Source of the DNA: Mangrovactinospora gilvigrisea
Lineage (GTDB): Bacteria > Actinomycetota > Actinomycetes > Streptomycetales > Streptomycetaceae
DNA length: 47,263 nt
Reading direction: 5' to 3'
NCBI RefSeq assembly: GCF_001879105.1
Contig: NZ_MLCF01000146.1
Span: 1-47,263, forward strand
The notes beneath the pieces are model-generated. The model made no database searches. It saw nothing but the letters and a program-made list of their open reading frames with translations, and was not told the DNA's origin. Below, piece by piece: positions 16,391 to 23,513 of the stretch; position 1 is the stretch's first letter, and every line of letters starts with the position of its first letter. Both the position numbers and the translations under genes were made by a program.

Positions 16391-17125
16391 ATGCCGATCA
16401 CCGAACGCGACACGCTCATCGCCGATGCGGTCGCCGACCTGACCACGCGTCCGGACGACGCGGACCTTCTCGACCTGCTCCACGACCTCACCGCCTACGT
16501 CGTCGCGCTGGTCGGCGTGCGCGCCTCGGGGATCACGGTCCTCGACCAGATCGGCGGCGTCGAGTACCTGACCGCCTCCGACGAGGAGTTCCGCCAACTC
16601 GAGGAAGAGCAGATCGAGTTCGACGAGGGCCCCTGCGTGGACGGCACCCGCGGCGGAGCCCCGCTCGGCCCCGTCGCCCTCGACAGGGCCGGCGCCGCGA
16701 TGCACTGGTGGCCGCACTTCACGCCCCGCGCCCTGGACGCCGGGATCACCAGCGTCGCGGCCGTACCGCTGCGCGGATTCGGCGACACCATCGGGGCCCT
16801 CAACCTGATGACCGCCGGAACGCCGCTGCTCACCCCCCTGGACCTGCGCTTCACCCAGGCCCTCGCCAACGCCGCGACCAGCGCGGTGCAGCACCAGCGC
16901 GTGCTGCGCGACAAGGACGAGGTGATCACCCAGTTGCAGCACGCCCTCAACTCCCGGGTCGTCATCGAGCAGGCCAAGGGCATGCTCTCGGCGATGCACG
17001 GGATCAGCCTCGACGAGGCGTTCACCCGGCTGCGGCACTCGGCACGCCATCGCCGGACGAAGCTCTCCGTGCTGGCCTCGGCCGTCACCCAGGGGCGCCT
17101 CCCCGACGAACTCGCGGTGCAGTGA
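16391..17125 (+). CDS. GAF and ANTAR domain protein
   Basis: A 244-residue putative RNA-binding antiterminator. Residues about 20-165 form a GAF sensory domain ('ASGITVLDQIGG', 'FDEGPCVDGTRGG', 'AVPLRGFGDTIGALNLM'); residues about 185-240 form an ANTAR domain ('ALNSRVVIEQAKGMLSAMHG', 'SLDEAFTRLRHSAR'), which binds paired hexaloop hairpins in nascent RNA. There is no receiver domain, so input is presumably a small ligand at the GAF. The ATG at 16391 is the better start on homology; an in-frame GTG at 16331 exists and neither has a strong ribosome site. Followed at once by a second GAF-ANTAR gene. Confidence 0.87.
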   Translation: MPITERDTLIADAVADLTTRPDDADLLDLLHDLTAYVVALVGVRASGITVLDQIGGVEYLTASDEEFRQLEEEQIEFDEGPCVDGTRGGAPLGPVALDRAGAAMHWWPHFTPRALDAGITSVAAVPLRGFGDTIGALNLMTAGTPLLTPLDLRFTQALANAATSAVQHQRVLRDKDEVITQLQHALNSRVVIEQAKGMLSAMHGISLDEAFTRLRHSARHRRTKLSVLASAVTQGRLPDELAVQ

Positions 17126-17126
17126 G

Positions 17127-17870
17127 GTGCCCGGCCGGGCCGGGGACGAGGAGTCAGGGCGTCCGACGCCGCCCGGCGAGGCCGAAATGCGGTTCCTGGT
17201 CCGGCTGCGCCGCGCCGCACGCGCCGGCCAGAGCCTGGAGAACATCCCGGAGGCCGACAGCGCGGGCCTGTTCGGGCAGGACGCGCTGACCGTCGACGCC
17301 GCCACCCCGGACCACGGGCTGCAGCTGCTGTGGTGCGACCCGTCCGACGGGTTCGGACGCGACCTGGACGACCTCCAGTTCGCGCTCGGCGACGGCCCCG
17401 GTCCCGAGGCCGCGCGCTCGGGCCTCGACATCGACGAGCCCGACCTGGAGGTCGTCGACCCCGCCCGCTGGCCGGGCTTCCTGCCGGCCGCCGCGGACAC
17501 CCCGGCGCGCGCGCTGATCGCGCTCCCGCTGCGGCTGGGCACCGTCACCGTCGGCGTGCTCACCGGCTACCGCACCGCGCCCGGCCGGCTCACCGACGAG
17601 CAGCTGCACGCCCTGCACCGGCTGCGGCGCGCGCTGCTGCCGCTGCTGCTGCAGACCAAGCCGGCGCTCAACAACGGTCCGCACGCCCCGCCCGGCCTGC
17701 ACAACGCCGAGATCCACCAGGCCACCGGCTATCTCGCGGTGCAGCTCGGCATCGGCATCCAGCAGGCCCTGCTGCGCATCCGGGCGCGCGCCGTCAGCGA
17801 GGGGGAGAGCCCCGCCACCGTGGCCCGCGCCGTCCTGGACGGCACGCTGTCCGCCGAGGCCTGGTTCTGA
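17127..17870 (+). CDS. Second GAF-ANTAR-like protein
   Basis: A 247-residue protein starting 2 bp after the stop of the preceding GAF-ANTAR gene (GTG at 17127; an ATG at 17187 is the alternative). The middle is GAF-like ('DGFGRDLDDLQFALGDGPG', 'ALPLRLGTVTVGVLTGYR'), and the C-terminus is a divergent ANTAR domain ('NAEIHQATGYLAVQLGIG', 'IQQALLRIRARAVSEGES'). The second ANTAR keeps the helical spacing and the A-T-G-x-L core but has replaced the usual 'IEQAKG'. A tandem pair suggests gene duplication and perhaps heterodimers. It converges on the DUF4097 lipoprotein gene with 6 bp between them. Confidence 0.82.
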   Translation: MPGRAGDEESGRPTPPGEAEMRFLVRLRRAARAGQSLENIPEADSAGLFGQDALTVDAATPDHGLQLLWCDPSDGFGRDLDDLQFALGDGPGPEAARSGLDIDEPDLEVVDPARWPGFLPAAADTPARALIALPLRLGTVTVGVLTGYRTAPGRLTDEQLHALHRLRRALLPLLLQTKPALNNGPHAPPGLHNAEIHQATGYLAVQLGIGIQQALLRIRARAVSEGESPATVARAVLDGTLSAEAWF

Positions 17871-17876
17871 GCGCGC

Positions 17877-18569
17877 TTAGTGCTGGACGGTGATGTCGCC
17901 GCTGGTGGTCTTCACCGCGAGGTGGTGGGGGGACGCCGAGGCGTTGGGGACGGCGATGCGGCGGTCGCCGCTGCCGGTGGTGACGGCGAGCCGGTAGGGC
18001 GTGGACGGGACCCGCACCCGGACGTCGCCGCTGGTGGTGGCGACCCGCAGGTCGTGCGCCGCCGCCGCGGTCACCCGGACGTCGCCGGAGGTCGCCTCGA
18101 CGCGGGTCGCGCCGGTGACGCCGTCCAGGGTGACGTCCCCCGAGGTGGCCGCCAGCGACACCGCGCCGACGCCGCTCAGCCGGACGTCCCCCGAGGTGAC
18201 GGCGCCGTTGACGGGCGTCCCCGCCGGCACCGCCACGGTGTAGTCGACGCTGCAGTCGCGGGTGCCCGCGCCGCAGCCGTCCAGCACCAGCACGCCGCCT
18301 TCCACCCGCGCCGTCGCGCCGCTTGGCTTGTCGCCGCCGCGGTCGTAGCGGACCGTCCGGTGCACCGAGATCGCCGAGCCCGCCGCGGCCGTGCCCGTGA
18401 GGGTGACGTCCCCCGCCCCGTTCGCCAGCCGCACCGAGCCGACCTTGGCGCCGAACGTGCTGCTGTCCCGGAACGACTGCTTCACCGGCAGCGGATCGCA
18501 GGCGACGAGCCCGCCCGCCGCGACCCCGAGCGCCGCCAGTCCGATGACCGCGCGCAGCTTCTGACGCAT
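17877..18569 (-). CDS. DUF4097 family lipoprotein
   Basis: A 230-residue secreted lipoprotein: signal peptide 'MRQKLRAVIGLAALGVAAGG' ending in the lipobox LVAC, then Asp+2. The body has repeated 'TSGDV' turns about 16-20 residues apart (five copies between residues 135 and 226), the DUF4097 beta-repeat signature, with a Cys pair ('DGCGAGTRDCSVDY') that may form a disulphide. It is the second DUF4097 protein in the window, but unlike the one at 7345 it is exported and has no PadR neighbour. ATG at 18569 is preceded by GAGGGG. Function unknown. Confidence 0.85.
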   Translation of the reverse strand: MRQKLRAVIGLAALGVAAGGLVACDPLPVKQSFRDSSTFGAKVGSVRLANGAGDVTLTGTAAAGSAISVHRTVRYDRGGDKPSGATARVEGGVLVLDGCGAGTRDCSVDYTVAVPAGTPVNGAVTSGDVRLSGVGAVSLAATSGDVTLDGVTGATRVEATSGDVRVTAAAAHDLRVATTSGDVRVRVPSTPYRLAVTTGSGDRRIAVPNASASPHHLAVKTTSGDITVQH

Positions 18570-18657
18570 CGTGTTCCCCTCGTGTCCGTGGCCGACCCCG
18601 CTCACGCTAGGTCCGGGCATGCACCCGCCACGATGGGAAGCTCCCCCGCATCCGACC

Positions 18658-18672
18658 GGGGGTTGTCCCCCC
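18658..18672 (-). terminator. Short GC hairpin after the SDR gene
   Basis: GGGGG-TTGT-CCCCC(C), a 5-bp stem with tetraloop, lies between the end of the SDR gene and the DUF4097 lipoprotein promoter area. Probably a weak terminator of the methyltransferase-SDR transcript. Confidence 0.45.
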
Positions 18673-18697
18673 TTCCGCACGGCCGTCGGCACCCGCG

Positions 18698-19474
18698 TCA
18701 GTGCACCGAGAACCCGCCGTCCACGCAGATCGACTGGCCCGTGACATAGCCGGAGGCCGCGCTCGCCAGGAAGACCGCCGCACCCGCGAAGTCCTCCGGC
18801 AGGCCGTTGCGTCCGACCATGGTGCGGCCGGCCAGCTCCGCCGTCTTCTCCGCGTCGTCCCACAGCCGGCGGTTGAGCGGCGTCAGCACGAACCCCGGCA
18901 CCAGCGTGTTCGCCGTGACGCCGTGCGCCGACCACGCCTCGGCCTGCGAGCGGGCCAGCGACTCCACCGCCCCCTTGGACACCCCGTACGCGCCGCTCTG
19001 CACGAACGCGCGGTGCGCCTGCTGGGAGCTGATGTGGATCAGCCGGCCGAAGCCGCGCTCGGCCATCCCCGGGCCGAACCGCTGGCCGAGCAGGAAGGGC
19101 GCCTCCAGGTTGACGGCCATGGTGGCGTCCCAGACGTCGTCGCCCAGCTCGCCGAGGGGCGGACGGAGGTTGATCCCCGCGGAGTTGACGAGGATGTCCG
19201 GCTCCCCGTAGACCGCGGCCGCCGCCTCCGCAGCGGCCCGGATCCCGGCGCGGCTGCCCAGGTCGCCGGAGACCCAGGCGGCCTCGCAGCCGTCCGCGGC
19301 GAGCTCGTGGACGGTCTCCGCGAGCTCGGCCTCCCGGCGGGCGACGACCACCGTGCGGGCGCCGGCGCGGGCCAGCGCGCCGGCGATGGCGCGGCCGATG
19401 CCCGAACTGCCGCCGGTCACCAGGGCGGTGCGGCCGTCGAGGGAGAAGAGCCCGGACACGTAGGAGGCGGTCAT
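18698..19474 (-). CDS. Short-chain dehydrogenase/reductase
   Basis: A 258-residue classical SDR. The Rossmann motif is TGGSSGIG (about 20-27), 'NSAGI' follows strand 4, the catalytic residues are Ser ('IHISSQQAH') and 'YGVSK' (Tyr-x3-Lys), and 'PGFVLTPLN' follows. The Arg after the Rossmann loop ('VVARREAEL') suggests NADPH preference. It begins 25 bp after the methyltransferase stop on the same strand, so they probably share a transcript under the TetR-type operators. Substrate unknown; the family resembles gluconate/sorbitol-type or 3-oxoacyl reductases. Confidence 0.86.
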   Translation of the reverse strand: MTASYVSGLFSLDGRTALVTGGSSGIGRAIAGALARAGARTVVVARREAELAETVHELAADGCEAAWVSGDLGSRAGIRAAAEAAAAVYGEPDILVNSAGINLRPPLGELGDDVWDATMAVNLEAPFLLGQRFGPGMAERGFGRLIHISSQQAHRAFVQSGAYGVSKGAVESLARSQAEAWSAHGVTANTLVPGFVLTPLNRRLWDDAEKTAELAGRTMVGRNGLPEDFAGAAVFLASAASGYVTGQSICVDGGFSVH

Positions 19475-19499
19475 GCGCCGGATGCTACCCGCGTGATCG

Positions 19500-20387
19500 T
19501 CACCGCGGCGGGCCGGGGTTGCGGGCCGTGACCAGCCACGCGGTGCTCTCCATCCGGACGGCGCCGTCCCGCTCGAAGCCGCGCAGGCTCGCGGTGAAGG
19601 CGCGGCGGGCCTCGTCCCGGGCGGCCTCGGGGATCCGCTCCAGCAGGTGGCCGCCGGGGCCCGAGGCGAGCAGGAAAGCCGCGGCGTCCTCGGCGTCGCG
19701 GCCCCAGACGCCCTCGGTCACCAGCGGCCGGAGGTCGAGGCCGGCGAAGCCGGCGCCGTCCAGCACCTCGCGGATGCGGTCCGGTTCGGCGAGCGAGAAC
19801 ATCCCCGGGCCGCCGGGGACGCCGAAGCCGGCCTCCTCGTCGAGGAACCCGGCCAGCACGGCGACCGGCCGGAACCACGCGTTGCGCTCGACGGGCGCGG
19901 CGCAGGCGAAGGCGAGCCGGCCGCCGGCGCGCAGCGCGCGGCGGATGTTGCCGAAGGCGGCCACCGGGTCGGCGAAGAACATCACCCCGTGCCGGCTGAC
20001 CGCGGCGTCGAAGGCGCCCTCGGGGAGCGGGTGCACCTGGGCGTCGCCCTGCTCGAAGGCGACGTCCGCGAGCTGTTCGCGGCGAGCGGCGGCGCGGGCC
20101 TCGGCGAGCATCGGCGCGGAGAGGTCGACGCCGAGGGCGCGGCCTCCGGCGCCGCCGGCGGCGGCCCGGCGGGCGGCGGCGCGGGTGGTGCGTCCGCCGC
20201 CGCAGCCGATGTCGAGGACGGCGTCCCCGGGGCCGACGCGCGCGGCGTCGAGCAGCGGGGCGGTGAGGCCCTCGTTGACGTCGTCCCAGCGGGTGCGGTG
20301 CGCGGCCCAGTGCTCTCCCTCGCGGCCGTTCCAGGCCTCCGCCTGCTCGGTGTTGACGATGCGTCCGGTCTTCCCGGTCTTCTCCAT
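19500..20387 (-). CDS. Class I SAM-dependent methyltransferase
   Basis: A 295-residue cytoplasmic methyltransferase. Motif I is 'AVLDIGCGGGRTT' (about 55-67), the acidic residue binding the SAM ribose is in 'ALGVDLSAPML', motif II is 'FEQGDAQVHPLPEGAFDAAV', with 'SRHGVMFFADP' at motif III. This arrangement is close to UbiE/ubiquinone-like small-molecule methyltransferases; substrate not predictable. It starts at an ATG immediately downstream of the tandem operators it shares with the divergent TetR gene, and precedes the SDR gene. The pair is probably induced together when the TetR protein binds its ligand. Confidence 0.86.
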   Translation of the reverse strand: MEKTGKTGRIVNTEQAEAWNGREGEHWAAHRTRWDDVNEGLTAPLLDAARVGPGDAVLDIGCGGGRTTRAAARRAAAGGAGGRALGVDLSAPMLAEARAAARREQLADVAFEQGDAQVHPLPEGAFDAAVSRHGVMFFADPVAAFGNIRRALRAGGRLAFACAAPVERNAWFRPVAVLAGFLDEEAGFGVPGGPGMFSLAEPDRIREVLDGAGFAGLDLRPLVTEGVWGRDAEDAAAFLLASGPGGHLLERIPEAARDEARRAFTASLRGFERDGAVRMESTAWLVTARNPGPPR

Positions 20388-20403
20388 GGTCGGTCTCCCG
20401 CCT

Positions 20404-20445
20404 AGTATGGGCGTGTGCCCAAACAGTATGGGCAGATGCCCAAAC
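20404..20445. promoter_or_regulatory. Tandem 21-bp operators between methyltransferase and TetR genes
   Basis: Two direct copies of a 21-bp unit (20404-20424 and 20425-20445) differ at three positions. Each holds an inverted repeat TGGGC-N4-GCCCA, flanked by AGTA and AAC. They lie 17 bp from the methyltransferase start and about 50 bp from the tetR start, so a TetR dimer on each would cover both promoters. Binding is inferred from position and symmetry. Confidence 0.75.
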
Positions 20446-20494
20446 CGGCCGACAGGCCGGTTTCGGCCATCCCCGCGACTCGGTTGGAGGCCCG

Positions 20495-21088
20495 GTGTCC
20501 CCGCGCGGTGTGGCGACCCCGAACGTGCGCGAGCTGCTCTTCACGGCGGCGGAGCGGGTGGTGCGGCGGGACGGCCCCGGCGCGCTCACCAGCCGGGCGG
20601 TGACGACCGAGGCGGGCTGCGCGAAGGGGCTGCTGCACGCCCATTTCGACGGCGGCATCGACGAGTTCGTCGCGGAGCTGGTGCTGGACCGGCTCTCCCG
20701 CGCGGCGCGCATCGCGGAGGCGCTGCCGGAGCGGGCGGGACGGGGGACGGTGGCCGGAAACCTCGGCGAGGTGGTCGACGCGCTGCTGGACTCGACGGGA
20801 CCGGCGGTGGCGGGCCTCGCGGTGACGCGGGCCGGCGCGGCGGAGCGCGTCCGCGCGGGGCTGGAGTCGGGCGGACGCGGCTTCGCCGCGATCCAGTCGG
20901 CCCTGACGCGCTACCTCGACGAGGAGCGCGACCGCGGCCGCGTTGCCGCTGCGCTCGACACGGAGGCGGCGGCGCTCGCGCTGGTGGGCACGTCCCACCA
21001 CCTCCTCATGACCACCCGCCCGGACTCCCCCGCCCCCCACCCCCAGGCCCAAGCCGTGATCGCCCTGCTCACCCGCCCCCCAACCTGA
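20495..21088 (+). CDS. TetR-family transcriptional regulator
   Basis: A 197-residue repressor. The N-terminal helix-turn-helix is 'VRELLFTAAERVVRRDGPGA', 'LTSRAVTTEAGCAKGLLHAH', 'FDGGIDEFVAELV' (about 10-65); the C-terminal two thirds is an all-helical ligand-binding domain. GTG start at 20495 has TTGGAGG at 20484-20490. It is divergent from the methyltransferase-SDR pair across the tandem 21-bp operators and presumably represses both directions until a small molecule binds. A run of Pro/His residues lies near the C-terminus. Confidence 0.88.
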   Translation: MSPRGVATPNVRELLFTAAERVVRRDGPGALTSRAVTTEAGCAKGLLHAHFDGGIDEFVAELVLDRLSRAARIAEALPERAGRGTVAGNLGEVVDALLDSTGPAVAGLAVTRAGAAERVRAGLESGGRGFAAIQSALTRYLDEERDRGRVAAALDTEAAALALVGTSHHLLMTTRPDSPAPHPQAQAVIALLTRPPT

Positions 21089-21090
21089 AC

Positions 21091-21350
21091 CCACCGCCCG
21101 AGCGCAGACCTGGCGCCCAGGTCGGGTGGGGTGCCGGGGTTCAGGACGGCGACAGGACCAGCCGGCCGAACGCGAACCCGCCACCCCAGGCCGGACGGGA
21201 CGCCGGGACGGCAAAGCAGCCCACCGCCCGAACGCGGACCCCGCGCCCAGGTCGGGTGGGGTGCCGGGGTTCAGGGCGGCGAAAGGACCAGCCGGCCGAA
21301 CGCGGACCTGACACCCCGAGCCGGGCGGGACCGCAGGGGCGGCAACGCAA
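21091..21350. repeat. 130-bp tandem duplication
   Basis: Positions 21091-21220 and 21221-21350 align with an offset of exactly 130 bp over most of their length (for example CGCCCAGGTCGGGTGGGGTG at 21114 and 21244). Identity is high in the first 90 bp and falls toward the end. Each copy contains a GGGTGGGGTGCCGGGGTTCAG core related to the dispersed repeats at 38263 and 40717. The region from the tetR stop to 21572 has no convincing gene. Confidence 0.8.
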
Positions 21351-21572
21351 GCGGGAACCGCACCGAAGGTGCCCCGCACCCGGCGCGCGCGCCGCGGGAC
21401 CGGCGCCGCGCCGGGCCTCCAGCCCCCAGCGTGCCTCTATGGTGACCGTCCGTCGCTCCGTCGCCAACCGGTTTCGCGATATTCGAACTGGACCCCGACA
21501 CATCCGCCCGCCGCCCCGCCCCGGAGTGAACACCGCCGCAATCCCGCAACCGCGCGGTCACCCTCGGCTACC

Positions 21573-21821
21573 GTGAGGAAGGTGACCAACCCCCCGGCCG
21601 ACGGCGGCCCGCCCGACCCCGCCGAGGCCCTCGCGGACGCCGACACCGCCGAACTGCAGCTTCTCGACGCCGAAGCCCTCCGCCGCCTGCACGGCGAGGC
21701 CTGCATCCGCTGCGGCGAGGTCGCCGGCCTGCGGCCGGCCGGGTACGCCTACACCACCACCGGCGACGGCACCCGCTACGGCTGGCCCGTCTTCACCTGC
21801 CCCACCCACACCACCGCCTGA
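21573..21821 (+). CDS. Small putative zinc-binding protein
   Basis: An 82-residue protein with 'CIRCGEVAGLRPAG' and 'PVFTCPTH' near the end, a Cys-x2-Cys ... Cys-x2-His set that could bind zinc. Two in-frame GTG starts (21573 and 21582) are possible; ribosome-site evidence is poor for both (GAGGAAG lies between them). It is convergent with the antiporter gene. I do not recognise the family, but the zinc set and codon use in third-position GC support it as real. Confidence 0.6.
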   Translation: MRKVTNPPADGGPPDPAEALADADTAELQLLDAEALRRLHGEACIRCGEVAGLRPAGYAYTTTGDGTRYGWPVFTCPTHTTA

Positions 21822-21857
21822 GGCCCTGAGGCAGCATCACCCCGCAACCGCGGCGCC

Positions 21858-23459
21858 TCACCCCGCGACCGCCGCCTCCTCGTGGTCGAGCCGCCGCAGC
21901 AGCCGCCGCAGCAGCTCGTCCTCGATGCGCCGCTCGTTCCGCAGCCGGACGAACTCCGCCCGCTCGGTCTCGATCATGATCCGGGCGAGCCTGCGGTACG
22001 TCTCGTCCTGCGACTCCCCCGTCTCCGCGTTCACCGCGCCCATCCGCTCCCAGACCGCGTTCCGACGCCGCGTCAGCACCACCCGCAGCCGCTCCTCCAG
22101 CGCCTCCGGCAGCTGGTTGCCCGGCTCGGCGAGCAGCTCCTCCAGCCGGGCCTGCGCCACCCGCGACGCCTCCTCCTGCGCGGACGCCTCCGCCAGCGTC
22201 GCCTGCTGCGGATCCTCCTTCGGCAGCCGCATCCAGGAGATCACCTTCGGCAGCGTGAAGCCCTGCAGCACCAGCGTCCCGATCACCGCGACGAAGACCA
22301 GGAAGAGGATCAGCTCCCGCCCGGGGAACGGCGAACCGTCCTCCGTCCGCAGCGGTATCGAGAACGCCACGGCCAGCGAGACCACCCCGCGCATCCCCGC
22401 CCACGCCATGATCACCGGCCCCTGCCAGCCGGGCGACGGCTCCCGCTCGCGGATGTACCGGAACATCAGCCGCGGCAGCCACGCCCCCGGGAACATCCAC
22501 ACGAACCGGCCGACGATCAGCACCGCCAGCACCAGCGCCGAGTACCCGGCGAGCTGACCGGCCGACCACCGGCCCAGCCCCGAGACCACCACCGGCAGCT
22601 GCAGCCCGATCAGCGCGAAGACCACCGCCTCCAGCACGAAGTCGAGCATCTTCCACACCGAGCCCTCGATGAGCCGCGCCGCGTAGTCCACCGTCGCCGA
22701 GCGGTGCCCCAGATAGACGCCGAGCACCACCACCGCCAGCACGCCGGACGCCTCGAAGCTCTCCGCCAGCTCGTACGCGGCGAACGGGATCAGCAGCGAC
22801 AGCACCGTCCGCAGCCGGGGGTCGCGCAGCCGGACGCGCAGCCACTGCACCACCACCCCGAGCACCAGCCCGACCGCCACCCCGCCCACCGAGGCCAGCA
22901 GGAACTCGCCCACCCCCGACAGCAGCGAGAAGCCGGAGCCCACCGCGGCCGCCACCGCCACCCGGACGAGCGTGATCGCGGTCGCGTCGTTGAAGAGGCT
23001 CTCACCCTGAAGGAGCGTCACGAAGCGGCCGGGCAGGCCCACCGAGCGGGCGATGCCGGACGCGGCCACCGCGTCGGTGGGCGCCAGCACCGCGCCCAGG
23101 CAGAGCGCGGCGGACGCCGGCATCCCGGGGATCACCAGGTGCACCACCCACCCCACCAGCAGCGTGGAGAAGAGCACATAGCCGACGGAGAGCAGCGCCA
23201 CCGGCCGCATCGAGGCGCGCAGGTTGAGGTAGGAGCTGTCCACCGCCTCCTTGTAGAGCAGCGGCGGCAGCACGAACGGAAGAACCAGTTCCGGGTCGAG
23301 CGCGAAGGACGGGACGCCGGGCACGAACGTCGCGGCGAGGCCCGCGATGACGAGCAGCAGCGGCGCCGAGACGCCGATGCGGCGCGCCAGCCCGGCGAGC
23401 GCCACCGCGCACGCCACAAGGAGGATCAGGGAGCCGTTCACCCGAACAGTCTGTCCCAC
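21858..23459 (-). CDS. CPA1-family Na+/H+ antiporter
   Basis: A 533-residue membrane antiporter. About 12 membrane spans cover residues 1-400, with hallmark motifs 'LAPTDAVAASGIA' and 'LFNDATAITLVRV' (the ND ion-binding motif) and 'WAGMRGVVSLAVA'. The C-terminal 130 residues are cytoplasmic, helical and charged ('AQARLEELLAEPGN', 'ERAEFVRLRNERRIED'), probably regulatory. It exchanges Na+ (or K+) for H+ in pH or salt homeostasis. GTG at 23459 is used, but GTG at 23441 (MNGSLILLV) is equally plausible. It follows the frameshifted helical-repeat gene by 54 bp on the same strand. Confidence 0.9.
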   Translation of the reverse strand: MGQTVRVNGSLILLVACAVALAGLARRIGVSAPLLLVIAGLAATFVPGVPSFALDPELVLPFVLPPLLYKEAVDSSYLNLRASMRPVALLSVGYVLFSTLLVGWVVHLVIPGMPASAALCLGAVLAPTDAVAASGIARSVGLPGRFVTLLQGESLFNDATAITLVRVAVAAAVGSGFSLLSGVGEFLLASVGGVAVGLVLGVVVQWLRVRLRDPRLRTVLSLLIPFAAYELAESFEASGVLAVVVLGVYLGHRSATVDYAARLIEGSVWKMLDFVLEAVVFALIGLQLPVVVSGLGRWSAGQLAGYSALVLAVLIVGRFVWMFPGAWLPRLMFRYIREREPSPGWQGPVIMAWAGMRGVVSLAVAFSIPLRTEDGSPFPGRELILFLVFVAVIGTLVLQGFTLPKVISWMRLPKEDPQQATLAEASAQEEASRVAQARLEELLAEPGNQLPEALEERLRVVLTRRRNAVWERMGAVNAETGESQDETYRRLARIMIETERAEFVRLRNERRIEDELLRRLLRRLDHEEAAVAG

Positions 23460-23513
23460 CGGCGCCGCGGGCGGCGCCCGCCGGGCGGCGCGGGACCCTG
23501 CTCGGGAACCCCC

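Noticed and set aside
21091..21350. CRISPR array
   Set aside because: Only two 130-bp units without short repeats and spacers; no cas genes.
21474..21486. TCGCGATATTCGA as a second PadR operator
   Set aside because: Resembles one arm of the 7254-7296 operator but is a single imperfect copy with no suitable gene start close by.
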